Source: Candidatus Saccharimonadota bacterium
GTDB taxonomy: Bacteria; Patescibacteriota; Saccharimonadia; Saccharimonadales; UBA4665
Reading direction: 5' to 3'
Assembly (NCBI GenBank): GCA_003153395.1
Contig: PLYP01000002.1
Coordinates: 30,634-94,633, forward strand
DNA length: 64,000 nucleotides
The notes beneath the pieces were generated by a model. That model searched no databases, was not told the DNA's origin, and saw nothing but the letters and a program-made list of their open reading frames with translations. Below are positions 17,155 to 24,378 of the stretch, piece by piece (the first letter of the stretch is position 1; each line of letters begins with the position of its first letter). The position numbers were made by a program, and so were the translations under genes.

Positions 17155-17261
17155 CAAGATTTGCTAGGTAGGGCTGGTCAATAATATTCTGATCTCGTCT
17201 ATAACGGTGTACCAAGCATAAGCTCTTTGACGTGAGATAATTTATAATAGAATATAACTTC

Positions 17262-17519
17262 ATGAAAAAGAAAAACACTCACAAGTTACTTCTGGCCGTG
17301 ATTTCTATTTTGGTTTTGGTATCTTTAGTAATATTAAGTTATATCTATTTAAGCACCCAAAGAAGCAAAAAAACTGATGCTGAGCGGCAAATATGTGTAC
17401 GGCAAGCATTACAAAATGATCCTAAACCACCACCAAATGTTAGTGATGAACGTGGAAGTTCTTGCTATATACTTTCGCCCGATCAATTAGATAAAAATTA
17501 TTCAAATAATCAACAATAA
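17262..17519 (+). CDS. Small single-pass membrane protein (85 aa)
   Basis: A basic N-terminus (MKKKNTHK) precedes one membrane helix (residues 8-29). A short polar tail follows with two Cys (ICVRQ and SCYIL) that could pair outside the cell. TATAAT lies 13 nt before the ATG. A hairpin terminator follows the stop. It could accompany the pilin-like gene just upstream, although it has its own promoter. No known family. Confidence 0.65.
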   Translation: MKKKNTHKLLLAVISILVLVSLVILSYIYLSTQRSKKTDAERQICVRQALQNDPKPPPNVSDERGSSCYILSPDQLDKNYSNNQQ

Positions 17520-17534
17520 TATTCCTTATATACT

Positions 17535-17558
17535 AACTACCAATACGTGTAGTTTTTT
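17535..17558 (+). terminator. Intrinsic terminator after the 85-aa membrane protein gene
   Basis: AACTAC (17535-17540), 8-nt loop, GTAGTT (17549-17554), with a T-run through 17558. It lies 15 nt after the stop codon. Confidence 0.65.
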
Positions 17559-17665
17559 AGACTAAGACCCTAAATATTTTATTTTAGAATTACAGATATA
17601 GCATATACCCAAAACGTGTTCTATATCACAAAATTTGTGAATTAAGTTACTGAGGGTATCTTGCA

Positions 17666-18556
17666 TTGCTCTTATACTTACCTAGCATTACGAAGAGATA
17701 TATTACACCGCATGATGCACTCATTATTAACGAATGGAGAGTGGGAGGGTTTACTAGACCAAGGATGCCATCAATTAGAGGAACTGCTGGAGCTATACAA
17801 GAAGTACCTAGGTTATTGTGGGGCACAGTTCCGGGAAGCGAATTGGTTACAGATAAGCTTGACGAAAGAAAGTATGTTGAACAACAGAAACGAATCCGAA
17901 AATTAGGTAGTTTAGCAGCGGTAGATGTTTTATCGCTAAGTAGACGTAGAAAAGATCGGACTAAACTTGATCTTGTTTTGGGGACACTAAGAGCTAACGG
18001 AGTGTTTGATCACGGTCGTATTGTGGGTATTCAACCAGTTATATACTCTACCGCTTATAGGGAGCGTCGACGCGTACTGTCTTACCGTGCTGAAATCCTG
18101 AGTGATGCGATTGATGAAGAAAAAGAAGGGGGCAAGACTTTATTTAGCGCTAGACCTATTGTAGTAAATAGTCATCCAGGTAGCACCTCAGAGGCTTTAT
18201 ATGCAGCAATTGATGAAGCTGCCATAGATCTAAATCAAAAGTCAAAAGAACTTACGGGCAGAGGCGAAGAAGGCGCGTACGCTCCATCACCAAGCTTAAT
18301 TATTGTGTTGAGTGCTGGACATATAGCAACTGTCCTTAAAGGTGTAACACATGATGACATGGCTCGAAGTGGTGTAGCAGTTCATGAGTTAACTGATCGG
18401 CTACCGAAAAATAACATATGGGCACCCGGGTTTACAACTTTACCATCTGACGTTAGGCGTAACGAGGGAATCCTACCAGGTCAACATGTCCTTGTTCCCG
18501 AACTTGTACCAGTTCCGGTAGCTGTCCAGCCCTATACTTCATCAGTTTATGCTTAG
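17666..18556 (+). CDS. Conserved-looking hypothetical protein (up to 296 aa)
   Basis: Not recognised. The protein is soluble with a mixed composition: a basic cluster near residue 90 (LSLSRRRKDRTKLDL), an Ala/Glu-rich helical middle (SEALYAAIDEAAIDL), a hydrophobic strand SLIIVLSAG near residue 215, and a Pro/Val-rich end. Codon use is normal for the window. The start is uncertain because no ATG occurs early in frame; the TTG at 17666 has GAGGG about 12 nt upstream. Later GTG codons would shorten it. Confidence 0.6.
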   Translation: MLLYLPSITKRYITPHDALIINEWRVGGFTRPRMPSIRGTAGAIQEVPRLLWGTVPGSELVTDKLDERKYVEQQKRIRKLGSLAAVDVLSLSRRRKDRTKLDLVLGTLRANGVFDHGRIVGIQPVIYSTAYRERRRVLSYRAEILSDAIDEEKEGGKTLFSARPIVVNSHPGSTSEALYAAIDEAAIDLNQKSKELTGRGEEGAYAPSPSLIIVLSAGHIATVLKGVTHDDMARSGVAVHELTDRLPKNNIWAPGFTTLPSDVRRNEGILPGQHVLVPELVPVPVAVQPYTSSVYA

Positions 18557-18596
18557 TAATAATTAGTCCTATAAAAGAAAGGTGGTTTATCTAAAG

Positions 18597-18908
18597 TTAA
18601 ATCTCGGGGGAATGTATTCCGACTAATCCAGCAGCTCTCTCTTGTAAATCGATGGCAATACCAACGACGGTAACTTCAGCAGCTATCAAAGTCCTTAGTC
18701 CAACAGTTCCCTGACGTTGCAGCCAAGGAATAACACCTTCTGGTCTATCTACACTTAAGTCTTTCCGTACTTCCTCGTCATAGACTGAATGCCTAAGTTT
18801 AGCTATTCCTCTTTCGATGTAATCTGGGTCACCCTCGAGTATTTCTTCAATGGGTCGCACGTCAGACGCAGAAACAGGCTGAAGACCCTTTCTTTCGCTC
18901 ATACTCAT
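18597..18908 (-). CDS. Hypothetical protein (about 103 aa)
   Basis: A soluble acidic N-terminal part (SDVRPIEEILEGDPDYIERG) is followed by a hydrophobic C-terminal stretch (LRTLIAAEVTVVGIAI) that could be one membrane helix or a core helix. The ATG at 18908 is favoured, as TATAAG lies 9 nt upstream; a second ATG 6 nt later and a distal TTG at 18938 are alternatives. It lies downstream of the sugar transferase on the same strand with a 58-nt gap. No known family. Confidence 0.5.
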   Translation of the reverse strand: MSMSERKGLQPVSASDVRPIEEILEGDPDYIERGIAKLRHSVYDEEVRKDLSVDRPEGVIPWLQRQGTVGLRTLIAAEVTVVGIAIDLQERAAGLVGIHSPEI

Positions 18909-18966
18909 TATTATGTGCTTATAAAAGTTGCTTTGCAATACTGCTAATGCTGATTACCTTAATAAA

Positions 18967-19638
18967 TTAGAGACTTATTAAAGGTCTTAGCGCTGACGAA
19001 CCTACTATCATTGCTGCTTGTGCTAAAATTTGTAAATCATTTTCTAAAGATGCCGTTTCTAGCATATATTGAGTCTCTAACTCTACTCTTCGTGGAATGG
19101 TAATTTCAAAATCTTGCTTTCTGTAAGTTAGCGGTAAGCCTTCTCTAAAATAATCAACACTATACGGATCAACAATACCTGGCCGGCCCAAGTGCCGAAT
19201 GGTTTGCCAGTCTGAATATTCTTTTTCGCCCAATACTTCTCTGGCAATTGCAAATTCTGACTCTGGAAGAGGTCTTGGACCAACCATTGACATGTTTCCT
19301 ACAATTACATTTGCTATCTGTGGCAGCTCATCAATTCTCAGTTTCCTAAGTATTCTTCCCATTTGACTAGCTCTGGGATCATCATGGTTGCCACCACTGG
19401 GCGTATCCTCTTTACAGTGCGGCATAGTTTTTATCTTTAATATATTAAAAGGTACGTTATTTCTACCAGTTCGTTGTTGTCTATAACCGGGATTAACTCT
19501 GTCAAAAAGCGCAATTGAAATGGCCCCAAGAGTTGTCAAAGTAAAACCAACCGGTATAGCCGAAATAGCAATACTTAAGTCTTCTACTCTTTTACCCCTA
19601 CTCCCCACCCACTTCTCGCCTCGAACTGTTTTCATCAT
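18967..19638 (-). CDS. Bacterial sugar transferase (polyprenyl-phosphate phosphoglycosyl transferase)
   Basis: Transfers a sugar-1-phosphate from UDP-sugar to a polyprenyl phosphate, starting an envelope glycan. Family motifs are clear: a membrane-associated N-terminal helix (residues 22-45), FNILKIKTM in the KxRSM position, RKLRIDELPQIANV with the catalytic Asp-Glu pair, and NMSMVGPRPLPESE. The 223 residues correspond to the catalytic core only (PglC-like), without the extra membrane domains of WbaP. Adjacent in-frame ATGs at 19638 and 19635 are both possible; TAGAAT ends 3-6 nt upstream. A donor sugar could come from UDP-glucose metabolism such as Ugd. Confidence 0.9.
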   Translation of the reverse strand: MMKTVRGEKWVGSRGKRVEDLSIAISAIPVGFTLTTLGAISIALFDRVNPGYRQQRTGRNNVPFNILKIKTMPHCKEDTPSGGNHDDPRASQMGRILRKLRIDELPQIANVIVGNMSMVGPRPLPESEFAIAREVLGEKEYSDWQTIRHLGRPGIVDPYSVDYFREGLPLTYRKQDFEITIPRRVELETQYMLETASLENDLQILAQAAMIVGSSALRPLISL

Positions 19639-19750
19639 AGGATTCTAACATGAAATTAGTTGACTTAAAGCACAATGTGTTTTCTAGGCATATTTTAAAT
19701 ACACACGCAATATGCACTTATGCTAGTTAGGTATACAATGACTTCATAAT

Positions 19751-19762
19751 TATATTTTTAGT
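19751..19762 (+). promoter_or_regulatory. Leaderless-type promoter of the SET-domain gene
   Basis: TATATT at 19751-19756, 6 nt, then the ATG. Confidence 0.55.
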
Positions 19763-20068
19763 ATGAGTAACTACTTAGCTCTACCTATAGGTCTTGTCGT
19801 AAGGGATTCAAAGATACACGGACAAGGTGTATTTACTACTCTCCCAATAGAAGCAGGTTATGATTTCGGTATTACTCATATAACGGATTCTAGATTCAAG
19901 GATGGATATATAAGAACGCCTCTAGGTGGTTTTATAAATCATTCAGATAGTCCAAACTGTGAGTTTTATGTGCAGGGAGACTCAATCAAATTCAAAACAA
20001 TTAGAAAAATAAATACCAATGAAGAGCTTACCGCTAAATATTTTTTATACTCTCCATTTAGTGACTAA
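19763..20068 (+). CDS. SET-domain protein (101 aa)
   Basis: A compact SET fold, the lysine methyltransferase domain. It starts with GLVVRDSKIHGQGVF, the usual first strands. The pseudoknot motif is present as GGFINHSDSPNCEF (consensus NHSxxPN), and the closing motif as RKINTNEELTAKY (consensus GEELTxDY, with Asp replaced by Lys). The protein consists of the SET core alone, as in other small bacterial SET proteins. The methylation substrate is unknown. It stands alone with its own promoter. Transfer from eukaryotes has been proposed for some bacterial SET genes, but nothing here shows it. Confidence 0.85.
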   Translation: MSNYLALPIGLVVRDSKIHGQGVFTTLPIEAGYDFGITHITDSRFKDGYIRTPLGGFINHSDSPNCEFYVQGDSIKFKTIRKINTNEELTAKYFLYSPFSD

Positions 20069-20304
20069 CAACTTTTCCAGAGTAACTGAAATGTAATCCC
20101 TAGATTTTAAGAATCTAATTTATATTTATCACTTTAAGTAATATATTTCATAAGACTATAAACAAAACTAGGTTAAACTCTGCATAGGTGCCTAAAATTA
20201 GTACTTACTAATCTGATTGAACGGGTAGTCGTGACTAAATACAATGACCGCTCCATATAATCAAGTCAGCAAATACTAAACAGGTGCTAAGGGTATTGTT
20301 TTAA

Positions 20305-20323
20305 TCTCCTCACATTAAGGAGG
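20305..20323 (+). promoter_or_regulatory. Hairpin that would sequester the Shine-Dalgarno of the Rpf-like gene
   Basis: CTCCT (20306-20310), a 7-nt loop, and AGGAG (20318-20322) pair over the AGGAGG ribosome site located 5-6 nt before the ATG at 20328. Translation could be limited by this fold. The stem is only 5-6 bp. Confidence 0.4.
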
Positions 20324-20327
20324 ACTT

Positions 20328-20879
20328 ATGCCTGTTTCCTCAGAAACGGTGAGGTCTGCTATTAGGTCGGGCTTAGTACTTGCTGCCAGCTCTGTTGCGC
20401 TTGCGTCTGTCAATAAAGCCCATTTAAGTATGGAAGAGACTAGTCCAGTAGGGCCAAGAGATAAAAATGTCTTGCTAGTGCAAGAAGCTTATAAATTTAT
20501 CGGTTTTAGTCTAATAGGTGACGCATTTAATTCAAGTAACGGCTGGGACGTACATGTTACTCATAAACCGGTCCATTCGCATCATACCCATCATAGCGGC
20601 CATAATATACATTATATTCCTGCCATGCCTGAGATCTTACAGGATATAGGTGGCTGTGAATCAAACAGTTCGCAGGATGCTCCAATAATATGGAATGCTC
20701 AAAATCCTACGTCCACTGCTTCAGGTGGTTTTCAAGAACTAGACTCTACATGGAATAATACGGGCGGTTACAGTAGAGCTATGTATGCACCACCAGCCAT
20801 ACAAGTACATGCCGCTGAGATATTACTCCGAGAGCAAGGTACGAGCCCTTGGGTATCTAGCGAACCTTGTTGGGGTTAA
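20328..20879 (+). CDS. Secreted Rpf/transglycosylase-like muralytic protein with His-rich linker
   Basis: The C-terminal 80 residues match the lysozyme-like transglycosylase domain of resuscitation-promoting factors: DIGGCESN with the catalytic Glu at residue 111, IIWNAQNPTSTASGGFQ, LDSTWNNTGGY, and a closing SPWVSSEPCW with the second Cys. It should cleave peptidoglycan glycan strands outside the cell. Residues 10-28 form a signal or membrane segment. Residues 76-95 contain nine His and could bind metal. The start has a strong AGGAGG. In a host-attached bacterium it could act on its own or the host's wall; this is an inference. Confidence 0.85.
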   Translation: MPVSSETVRSAIRSGLVLAASSVALASVNKAHLSMEETSPVGPRDKNVLLVQEAYKFIGFSLIGDAFNSSNGWDVHVTHKPVHSHHTHHSGHNIHYIPAMPEILQDIGGCESNSSQDAPIIWNAQNPTSTASGGFQELDSTWNNTGGYSRAMYAPPAIQVHAAEILLREQGTSPWVSSEPCWG

Positions 20880-20941
20880 ATTTCGCCACAGTCATTTAGC
20901 TCAATATATTTGTTTTTAATACTCTAACCCTATTTAATTGA

Positions 20942-21487
20942 GTGGTGAGCAAATTAACTATAATACGCATAGGTCACCCTTCCCTTAGAGCTAGGTCTGT
21001 TCGGGTGTTAAAAAGTGATTTAAAAAATACGGAATTTCAAAAATTTCTCGATAATCTAGCTAGCATTTGCGTCAACAATGATGGTGCAGGTATTGCCGCA
21101 CCGCAAGTTGGAGTAAATAAAAGGGTTATCGTAGTTCATGTCGATCCTACTAATCCGCGCTACCCTCATAAAAAAGCTTTTCCTCTAACCATTGTGCTAA
21201 ATCCTAAAATTATCTCGCGTAGTAAGAAAATGAAGGATGATTGGGAGGGTGATCTCTCAAGTAATATAAGGGCTGTTGTTCCCCGTCCAATAAAGTGTGT
21301 CGTTCAGGGAATTAACAGAGAGGGTCAAATAGTGCGCTATGACCTAGATAACGATTTCCATGCTAGGGTCTTTCAACATGAAATAGATCATCTTAACGGT
21401 ATATTTCTGCTTGATAAAGTAAAGCGTAAAGAGACAATTACAGAATACAAGGAATGGAAGAAGTATTGGAAAGGTAAGAAGATATAG
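20942..21487 (+). CDS. def: Peptide deformylase homologue with Asp in place of the metal-ligand Cys
   Basis: Deformylases remove the N-formyl group from new proteins using a metal held by Cys and two His. Motif 1 is present as GAGIAAPQVG (residues 48-57) and motif 3 as HEIDH (146-150). Motif 2, normally EGCLS, reads EGDLSS, so the Cys ligand is Asp at residue 104. The rest, including VVPRP after motif 2, is typical. It may be an enzyme with altered metal binding or a deformylase-like protein of other function. Two successive GTG codons at 20942 and 20945 are the possible starts, with no Shine-Dalgarno. Length 181 is normal. Confidence 0.85.
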   Translation: MVSKLTIIRIGHPSLRARSVRVLKSDLKNTEFQKFLDNLASICVNNDGAGIAAPQVGVNKRVIVVHVDPTNPRYPHKKAFPLTIVLNPKIISRSKKMKDDWEGDLSSNIRAVVPRPIKCVVQGINREGQIVRYDLDNDFHARVFQHEIDHLNGIFLLDKVKRKETITEYKEWKKYWKGKKI

Positions 21488-21531
21488 TTAATCGAATTTT
21501 CGAACTTCTCTACCCTATAACTGCTGACGGA

Positions 21532-21744
21532 CTACTTTGCTGGCTGGGTCGTTAATGGTCGTACACACATGTTCGGCATGGCGGCCGAAGACGAACCGGT
21601 ACTATATATACCACAGTTTATGGGGTACGGGGTGGAGCCATAACTACGAAGGTCTCTGTCTATACGATAAGCGTATATAGCAATGATCCCTAGTAGTACT
21701 ATGACTGCGATCTTCCAAAGTGTCGTAATGCTAACCTTAATCAT
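21532..21744 (-). CDS. Small single-pass membrane protein (70 aa)
   Basis: Residues 8-26 form a membrane helix (TLWKIAVIVLLGIIAIYAY). A basic RIDRDLR follows and then a small outer tail with two Cys. The ATG at 21744 is chosen because TATACT ends exactly 6 nt upstream; a TTG two codons earlier is less likely. No family recognised. Confidence 0.55.
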   Translation of the reverse strand: MIKVSITTLWKIAVIVLLGIIAIYAYRIDRDLRSYGSTPYPINCGIYSTGSSSAAMPNMCVRPLTTQPAK

Positions 21745-21756
21745 GGGCAAAGTATA
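21745..21756 (-). promoter_or_regulatory. Leaderless-type promoter of the 70-aa membrane protein
   Basis: TATACT at 21756-21751, 6 nt, then the ATG. Confidence 0.55.
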
Positions 21757-21799
21757 ACATGTAAACGCTTGAGTATAGCGGGCCGTAGCTTTGCAGATC

Positions 21800-21810
21800 T
21801 GGAACTATTT
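21800..21810 (+). repeat. 11-bp direct repeat, left copy, flanking the his block
   Basis: TGGAACTATTT here recurs at 24286-24296. The two copies bracket the GC-rich yerC-hisG-hisD segment and could be an insertion footprint. Confidence 0.4.
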
Positions 21811-21836
21811 CACCCTCCAGACAGTACTCAAAAGTT

Positions 21837-23111
21837 CTATTCCCTGATCGAGACAGCTCGGGCGTGCCCTTCTAGACCCTCCGATCGAGCCAAAGTTTCT
21901 ATAGCACTGGATAAGTTACCCAAACTTTCTTTAGTAAGTGATTGAAAAGTCACTTTCTTTACAAAGCTATCCAACGAAACGCCTCCGTAACTGCGAGACC
22001 AGCCAGCGGTTGGTAGGGTGTGGTTCGTACCTGAGGCATAATCGCCCGCACTCTCGGGCGAATACGCGCCAAGAAAAACCGAGCCGGCATTCGTAACACG
22101 GCTGACAAATTTCTTGGGGTTTTTAGTGTTTAAAATCAAGTGTTCGGGTGCGTAGAGATTCGCAAACTCCACGCACTGATCTAAAGAGCTAAACTCTATA
22201 GCAAAAGAATTTTTGAGAGCCGCTTGAGCAATCTTCTTCCTCGGTAAGCCTGTTAGCTGTTCATCTAACTGATTGCGAACCAAGGAGATCCGACTCCGGC
22301 TGTCTGTCAAGAATACGACCTGACTGTCCGGACCGTGTTCGGCCTGACTGAGTAAGTCGGCCGCCACGAAAGCGGGGTCAGCGGACTTATCAGCTATAAC
22401 CAATAGCTCGGAAGGGCCGGCAGGCATGTCGATGGCCACACTTTTAGCAGCGTACTGTTTCGCTGCCGTAACATATTGGTTGCCTGGGCCAAATATTTTG
22501 TCAACTTTCGGCACGGATTGGGTACCCAGCGCTAGGGCGGCTATCGCTTGTATCCCGCCAACGCAAATGAAAGTTGTCACGCCAACTTTTTGGGCAGCAT
22601 AACACAATGCTGGGTTGACCGACCCGTCTTTGCCAGGCGGAGTACAAAAAACAATTTGTTTGCAGCCCGCCAGCTGAGCAGGTACACCGAGCATCAGGAT
22701 AGTCGATATAAGTGGGGCCGTTCCGCCAGGAATGTATAGGCCTACGCATTCAATAGGTCTTGCCTCTCGCCAACACTGCACACCTGGCATTGTTTCAACA
22801 GACTCCTTTTCGACATCTAATTGTTGTGCCATGTGGAATCGCATGATGTTTATGTAGGCTATATCGATAGCATCTTGAAGTCTAGCCGGTACTCCTCTTG
22901 CCAGCTGGCTAATTATTGCGGGATCAATCGTCACACTGTTCAACTTTACGCCATCGAACTTTGCGGTGTAGTCCATCAATGTCTTATCACCCTTGTCTTT
23001 CACCTGAGTAAAGACTTCTGTCACCAGGCTTTCGAGATTTGCACTGTCTATTTGAGGACGCCGGCACATTGCCTGCCACTGACTTCTGGTTGGGTTTCTA
23101 TAGACTCGCAT
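21837..23111 (-). CDS. hisD: Histidinol dehydrogenase
   Basis: Oxidises L-histidinol to histidine with two NAD+, the last step of histidine synthesis. All active-site landmarks are present: GLYIPGGTAPLIST, VGGIQAIAALALGT, DKIFGPGNQYVTAAK, the Zn ligands in LSQAEHGPDSQV (Gln and His), GDYASGTNHTLPT (Asp) and LEGHARAV (His), and the Glu-His pair in YAPEHLIL. Length 424 is normal. Its first 14 nt overlap the end of hisG, so the two are co-translated. GC is clearly higher than in flanking genes. No other his gene is in the window, so the pathway between HisG and HisD is not shown. Confidence 0.95.
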   Translation of the reverse strand: MRVYRNPTRSQWQAMCRRPQIDSANLESLVTEVFTQVKDKGDKTLMDYTAKFDGVKLNSVTIDPAIISQLARGVPARLQDAIDIAYINIMRFHMAQQLDVEKESVETMPGVQCWREARPIECVGLYIPGGTAPLISTILMLGVPAQLAGCKQIVFCTPPGKDGSVNPALCYAAQKVGVTTFICVGGIQAIAALALGTQSVPKVDKIFGPGNQYVTAAKQYAAKSVAIDMPAGPSELLVIADKSADPAFVAADLLSQAEHGPDSQVVFLTDSRSRISLVRNQLDEQLTGLPRKKIAQAALKNSFAIEFSSLDQCVEFANLYAPEHLILNTKNPKKFVSRVTNAGSVFLGAYSPESAGDYASGTNHTLPTAGWSRSYGGVSLDSFVKKVTFQSLTKESLGNLSSAIETLARSEGLEGHARAVSIRE

Positions 23112-23736
23112 CTTCTGCCCTCAGTACAATTTCCGGATATACATCACATAATGGGTATACCTCTTGCAGCCCATTGTCACGAGCTGTCTTTCCAGTCCTT
23201 ACCAAGTCGGCCGCAATGCCTATGCCAGTTAGGCTAGTCATAGCCTCAATGCTTCCGCTCAATTGCAGCTCTTCTAATGGTGTAAACCCAATGTCACGCC
23301 AAGAACATATCCCGGCTAGTAGTCTAGGACGGCTGGTTGGTATGGCCATGCTGGCCGCATATCTAGAATCCGCCGTGAGCATTGACTCGACCACGTCTAC
23401 TTTGTCTTGCTCAGCAAGGATCGAAAAGCGGCACATCGGCTCACCTATCCTTCGAGCGACCACTCGCGCGTCCTGATTGCGGGAAGGGTTCTCTATTACA
23501 GAATCTGTGCCAGCAATACCCACACCCTCATAGCGCCCTAGTAGACGCGGTATGTCCATGCCTTTAAAAAGCCAGAAAGTGCGGCCTTGTGAGCGCGCCT
23601 TGAGATCTTCTCCTTGAAAGGTTGGCACTTCAATGCCGCTAATCTCCTGGAGTGCCGCGATGCAAGGCTTTCTATCCTCGCCCTTGGGTACGTATATATT
23701 TTTTGCACCCTGTATCTTCTCTAAAATATCTTTCAT
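23098..23736 (-). CDS. hisG: ATP phosphoribosyltransferase catalytic subunit
   Basis: Condenses ATP and PRPP to phosphoribosyl-ATP, the first committed step of histidine synthesis. The protein has the two-lobed fold with FWLFKGMDIPRLLGRYEGVGIAG followed by TDSVIE in the middle and a PRPP-loop region SLTGIGIAADLVRTGKTARDN near residue 180. At 212 residues it is the short form, which in other bacteria works with HisZ. No hisZ is adjacent, and the regulatory domain is absent, so feedback control may differ. It sits between yerC and hisD in a GC-rich block. A terminator-like hairpin precedes it. Confidence 0.88.
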   Translation of the reverse strand: MKDILEKIQGAKNIYVPKGEDRKPCIAALQEISGIEVPTFQGEDLKARSQGRTFWLFKGMDIPRLLGRYEGVGIAGTDSVIENPSRNQDARVVARRIGEPMCRFSILAEQDKVDVVESMLTADSRYAASMAIPTSRPRLLAGICSWRDIGFTPLEELQLSGSIEAMTSLTGIGIAADLVRTGKTARDNGLQEVYPLCDVYPEIVLRAEDASL

Positions 23737-23767
23737 ATAAACTCCAATTAAAATCTACTAATCACTG

Positions 23768-23793
23768 AAAAACGCCAGCTACGTGCTGGCGTT
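23768..23793 (-). terminator. Strong hairpin terminator between yerC and hisG
   Basis: AACGCCAGC and GCTGGCGTT form a 9-bp stem around a 5-nt loop; on the minus strand it ends in TTTTTC. It lies after the yerC stop (23818) and before the hisG start (23736), so hisGD expression may require readthrough. Confidence 0.75.
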
Positions 23794-23817
23794 TGGTTTT
23801 TCGGGATAAAAAACTAG

Positions 23818-24144
23818 CTACTCAGCACGAGCTGGCGATAGATGGCTGTGATGAAGAGTATTCAGGGCAGCTTGATAACCGTTGCAGCCGTCTTGCAGCC
23901 AGTCGCTGATTCGGGCAACCGTTCGGCTACTAAGGCGTGTCCGGGCGATGATGTCAGTGTATTTATCTCCGGCTTGGAGCATACGCGCAGCCTCGAACCG
24001 TGCACTAATCTCAACGATTTCTTTCTCGGTCATAACATCGCGCAGGAAATTTTGCATGGTTCCAACATTATCGATAGCCAGCAAGGCCTCAACTAGTTGC
24101 TGAGCTGTTTCGCCTCTCCAAACTGTAGTCTTGTCTTTAGACAT
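23818..24144 (-). CDS. YerC/YecD-type TrpR-related DNA-binding protein
   Basis: A TrpR-like helical repressor of 108 residues. The core MTEKEIVEISARFEAARML is followed by TDIIARTRLSSRTVARISDWL, the recognition-helix region typical of the YerC/YecD family. Family members are often found next to histidine genes, matching this position. It may sense histidine or a related ligand and repress the operon; TrpR itself uses tryptophan. A 15-bp palindrome overlaps its promoter, fitting autoregulation. The ATG at 24144 has TAAAGT ending 7 nt upstream. Confidence 0.88.
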   Translation of the reverse strand: MSKDKTTVWRGETAQQLVEALLAIDNVGTMQNFLRDVMTEKEIVEISARFEAARMLQAGDKYTDIIARTRLSSRTVARISDWLQDGCNGYQAALNTLHHSHLSPARAE

Positions 24145-24165
24145 GCGCTATACTTTATCAAAGTA
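24145..24165 (-). promoter_or_regulatory. Palindromic operator overlapping the yerC promoter
   Basis: TACTTT-ATC-AAAGTA at 24151-24165 is a perfect 6-3-6 palindrome. The minus-strand -10, TAAAGT at 24157-24152, lies within it and ends 7 nt before the ATG. Repressor binding would occlude RNA polymerase. The YerC-like protein is the natural ligand. Confidence 0.6.
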
Positions 24166-24285
24166 AAGTGAATATGTCAATAGAGGCGTAGGGGAATCGC
24201 ACGCGACTGACAGTTCTAGCATCCGATTCGGGTATAGTAAAAATAACGGGGATCAATTCAATGGCGGGCCGTGGTGTTGGAGGTG

Positions 24286-24296
24286 TGGAACTATTT
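24286..24296 (+). repeat. 11-bp direct repeat, right copy, flanking the his block
   Basis: TGGAACTATTT, identical to 21800-21810, lies about 140 bp beyond the yerC start. Confidence 0.4.
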
Positions 24297-24378
24297 TAGA
24301 CTGTGCTACAAATAAATTGTGCTTTGCCTATAAAAGTTATGTTATAGTTTACTAACTATATAATGAGGATGGTCAATT

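Noticed and set aside
20069..20327. Possible c-di-AMP (ydaO-type) riboswitch ahead of the Rpf-like gene
   Set aside because: Such riboswitches control rpf genes in actinobacteria, so I looked for one, but the 259 bp does not show the conserved core. Only the small hairpin over the ribosome site is supported.
22821..23476. Overlapping plus-strand ORFs opposite hisG and hisD
   Set aside because: The sense strand encodes well-conserved enzymes; these are shadows caused by the higher GC of the block.
24261..24299. 12-codon ORF upstream of 24379
   Set aside because: Too short, spacing to the GGGGAT is poor, and no coupling to a downstream gene is seen.
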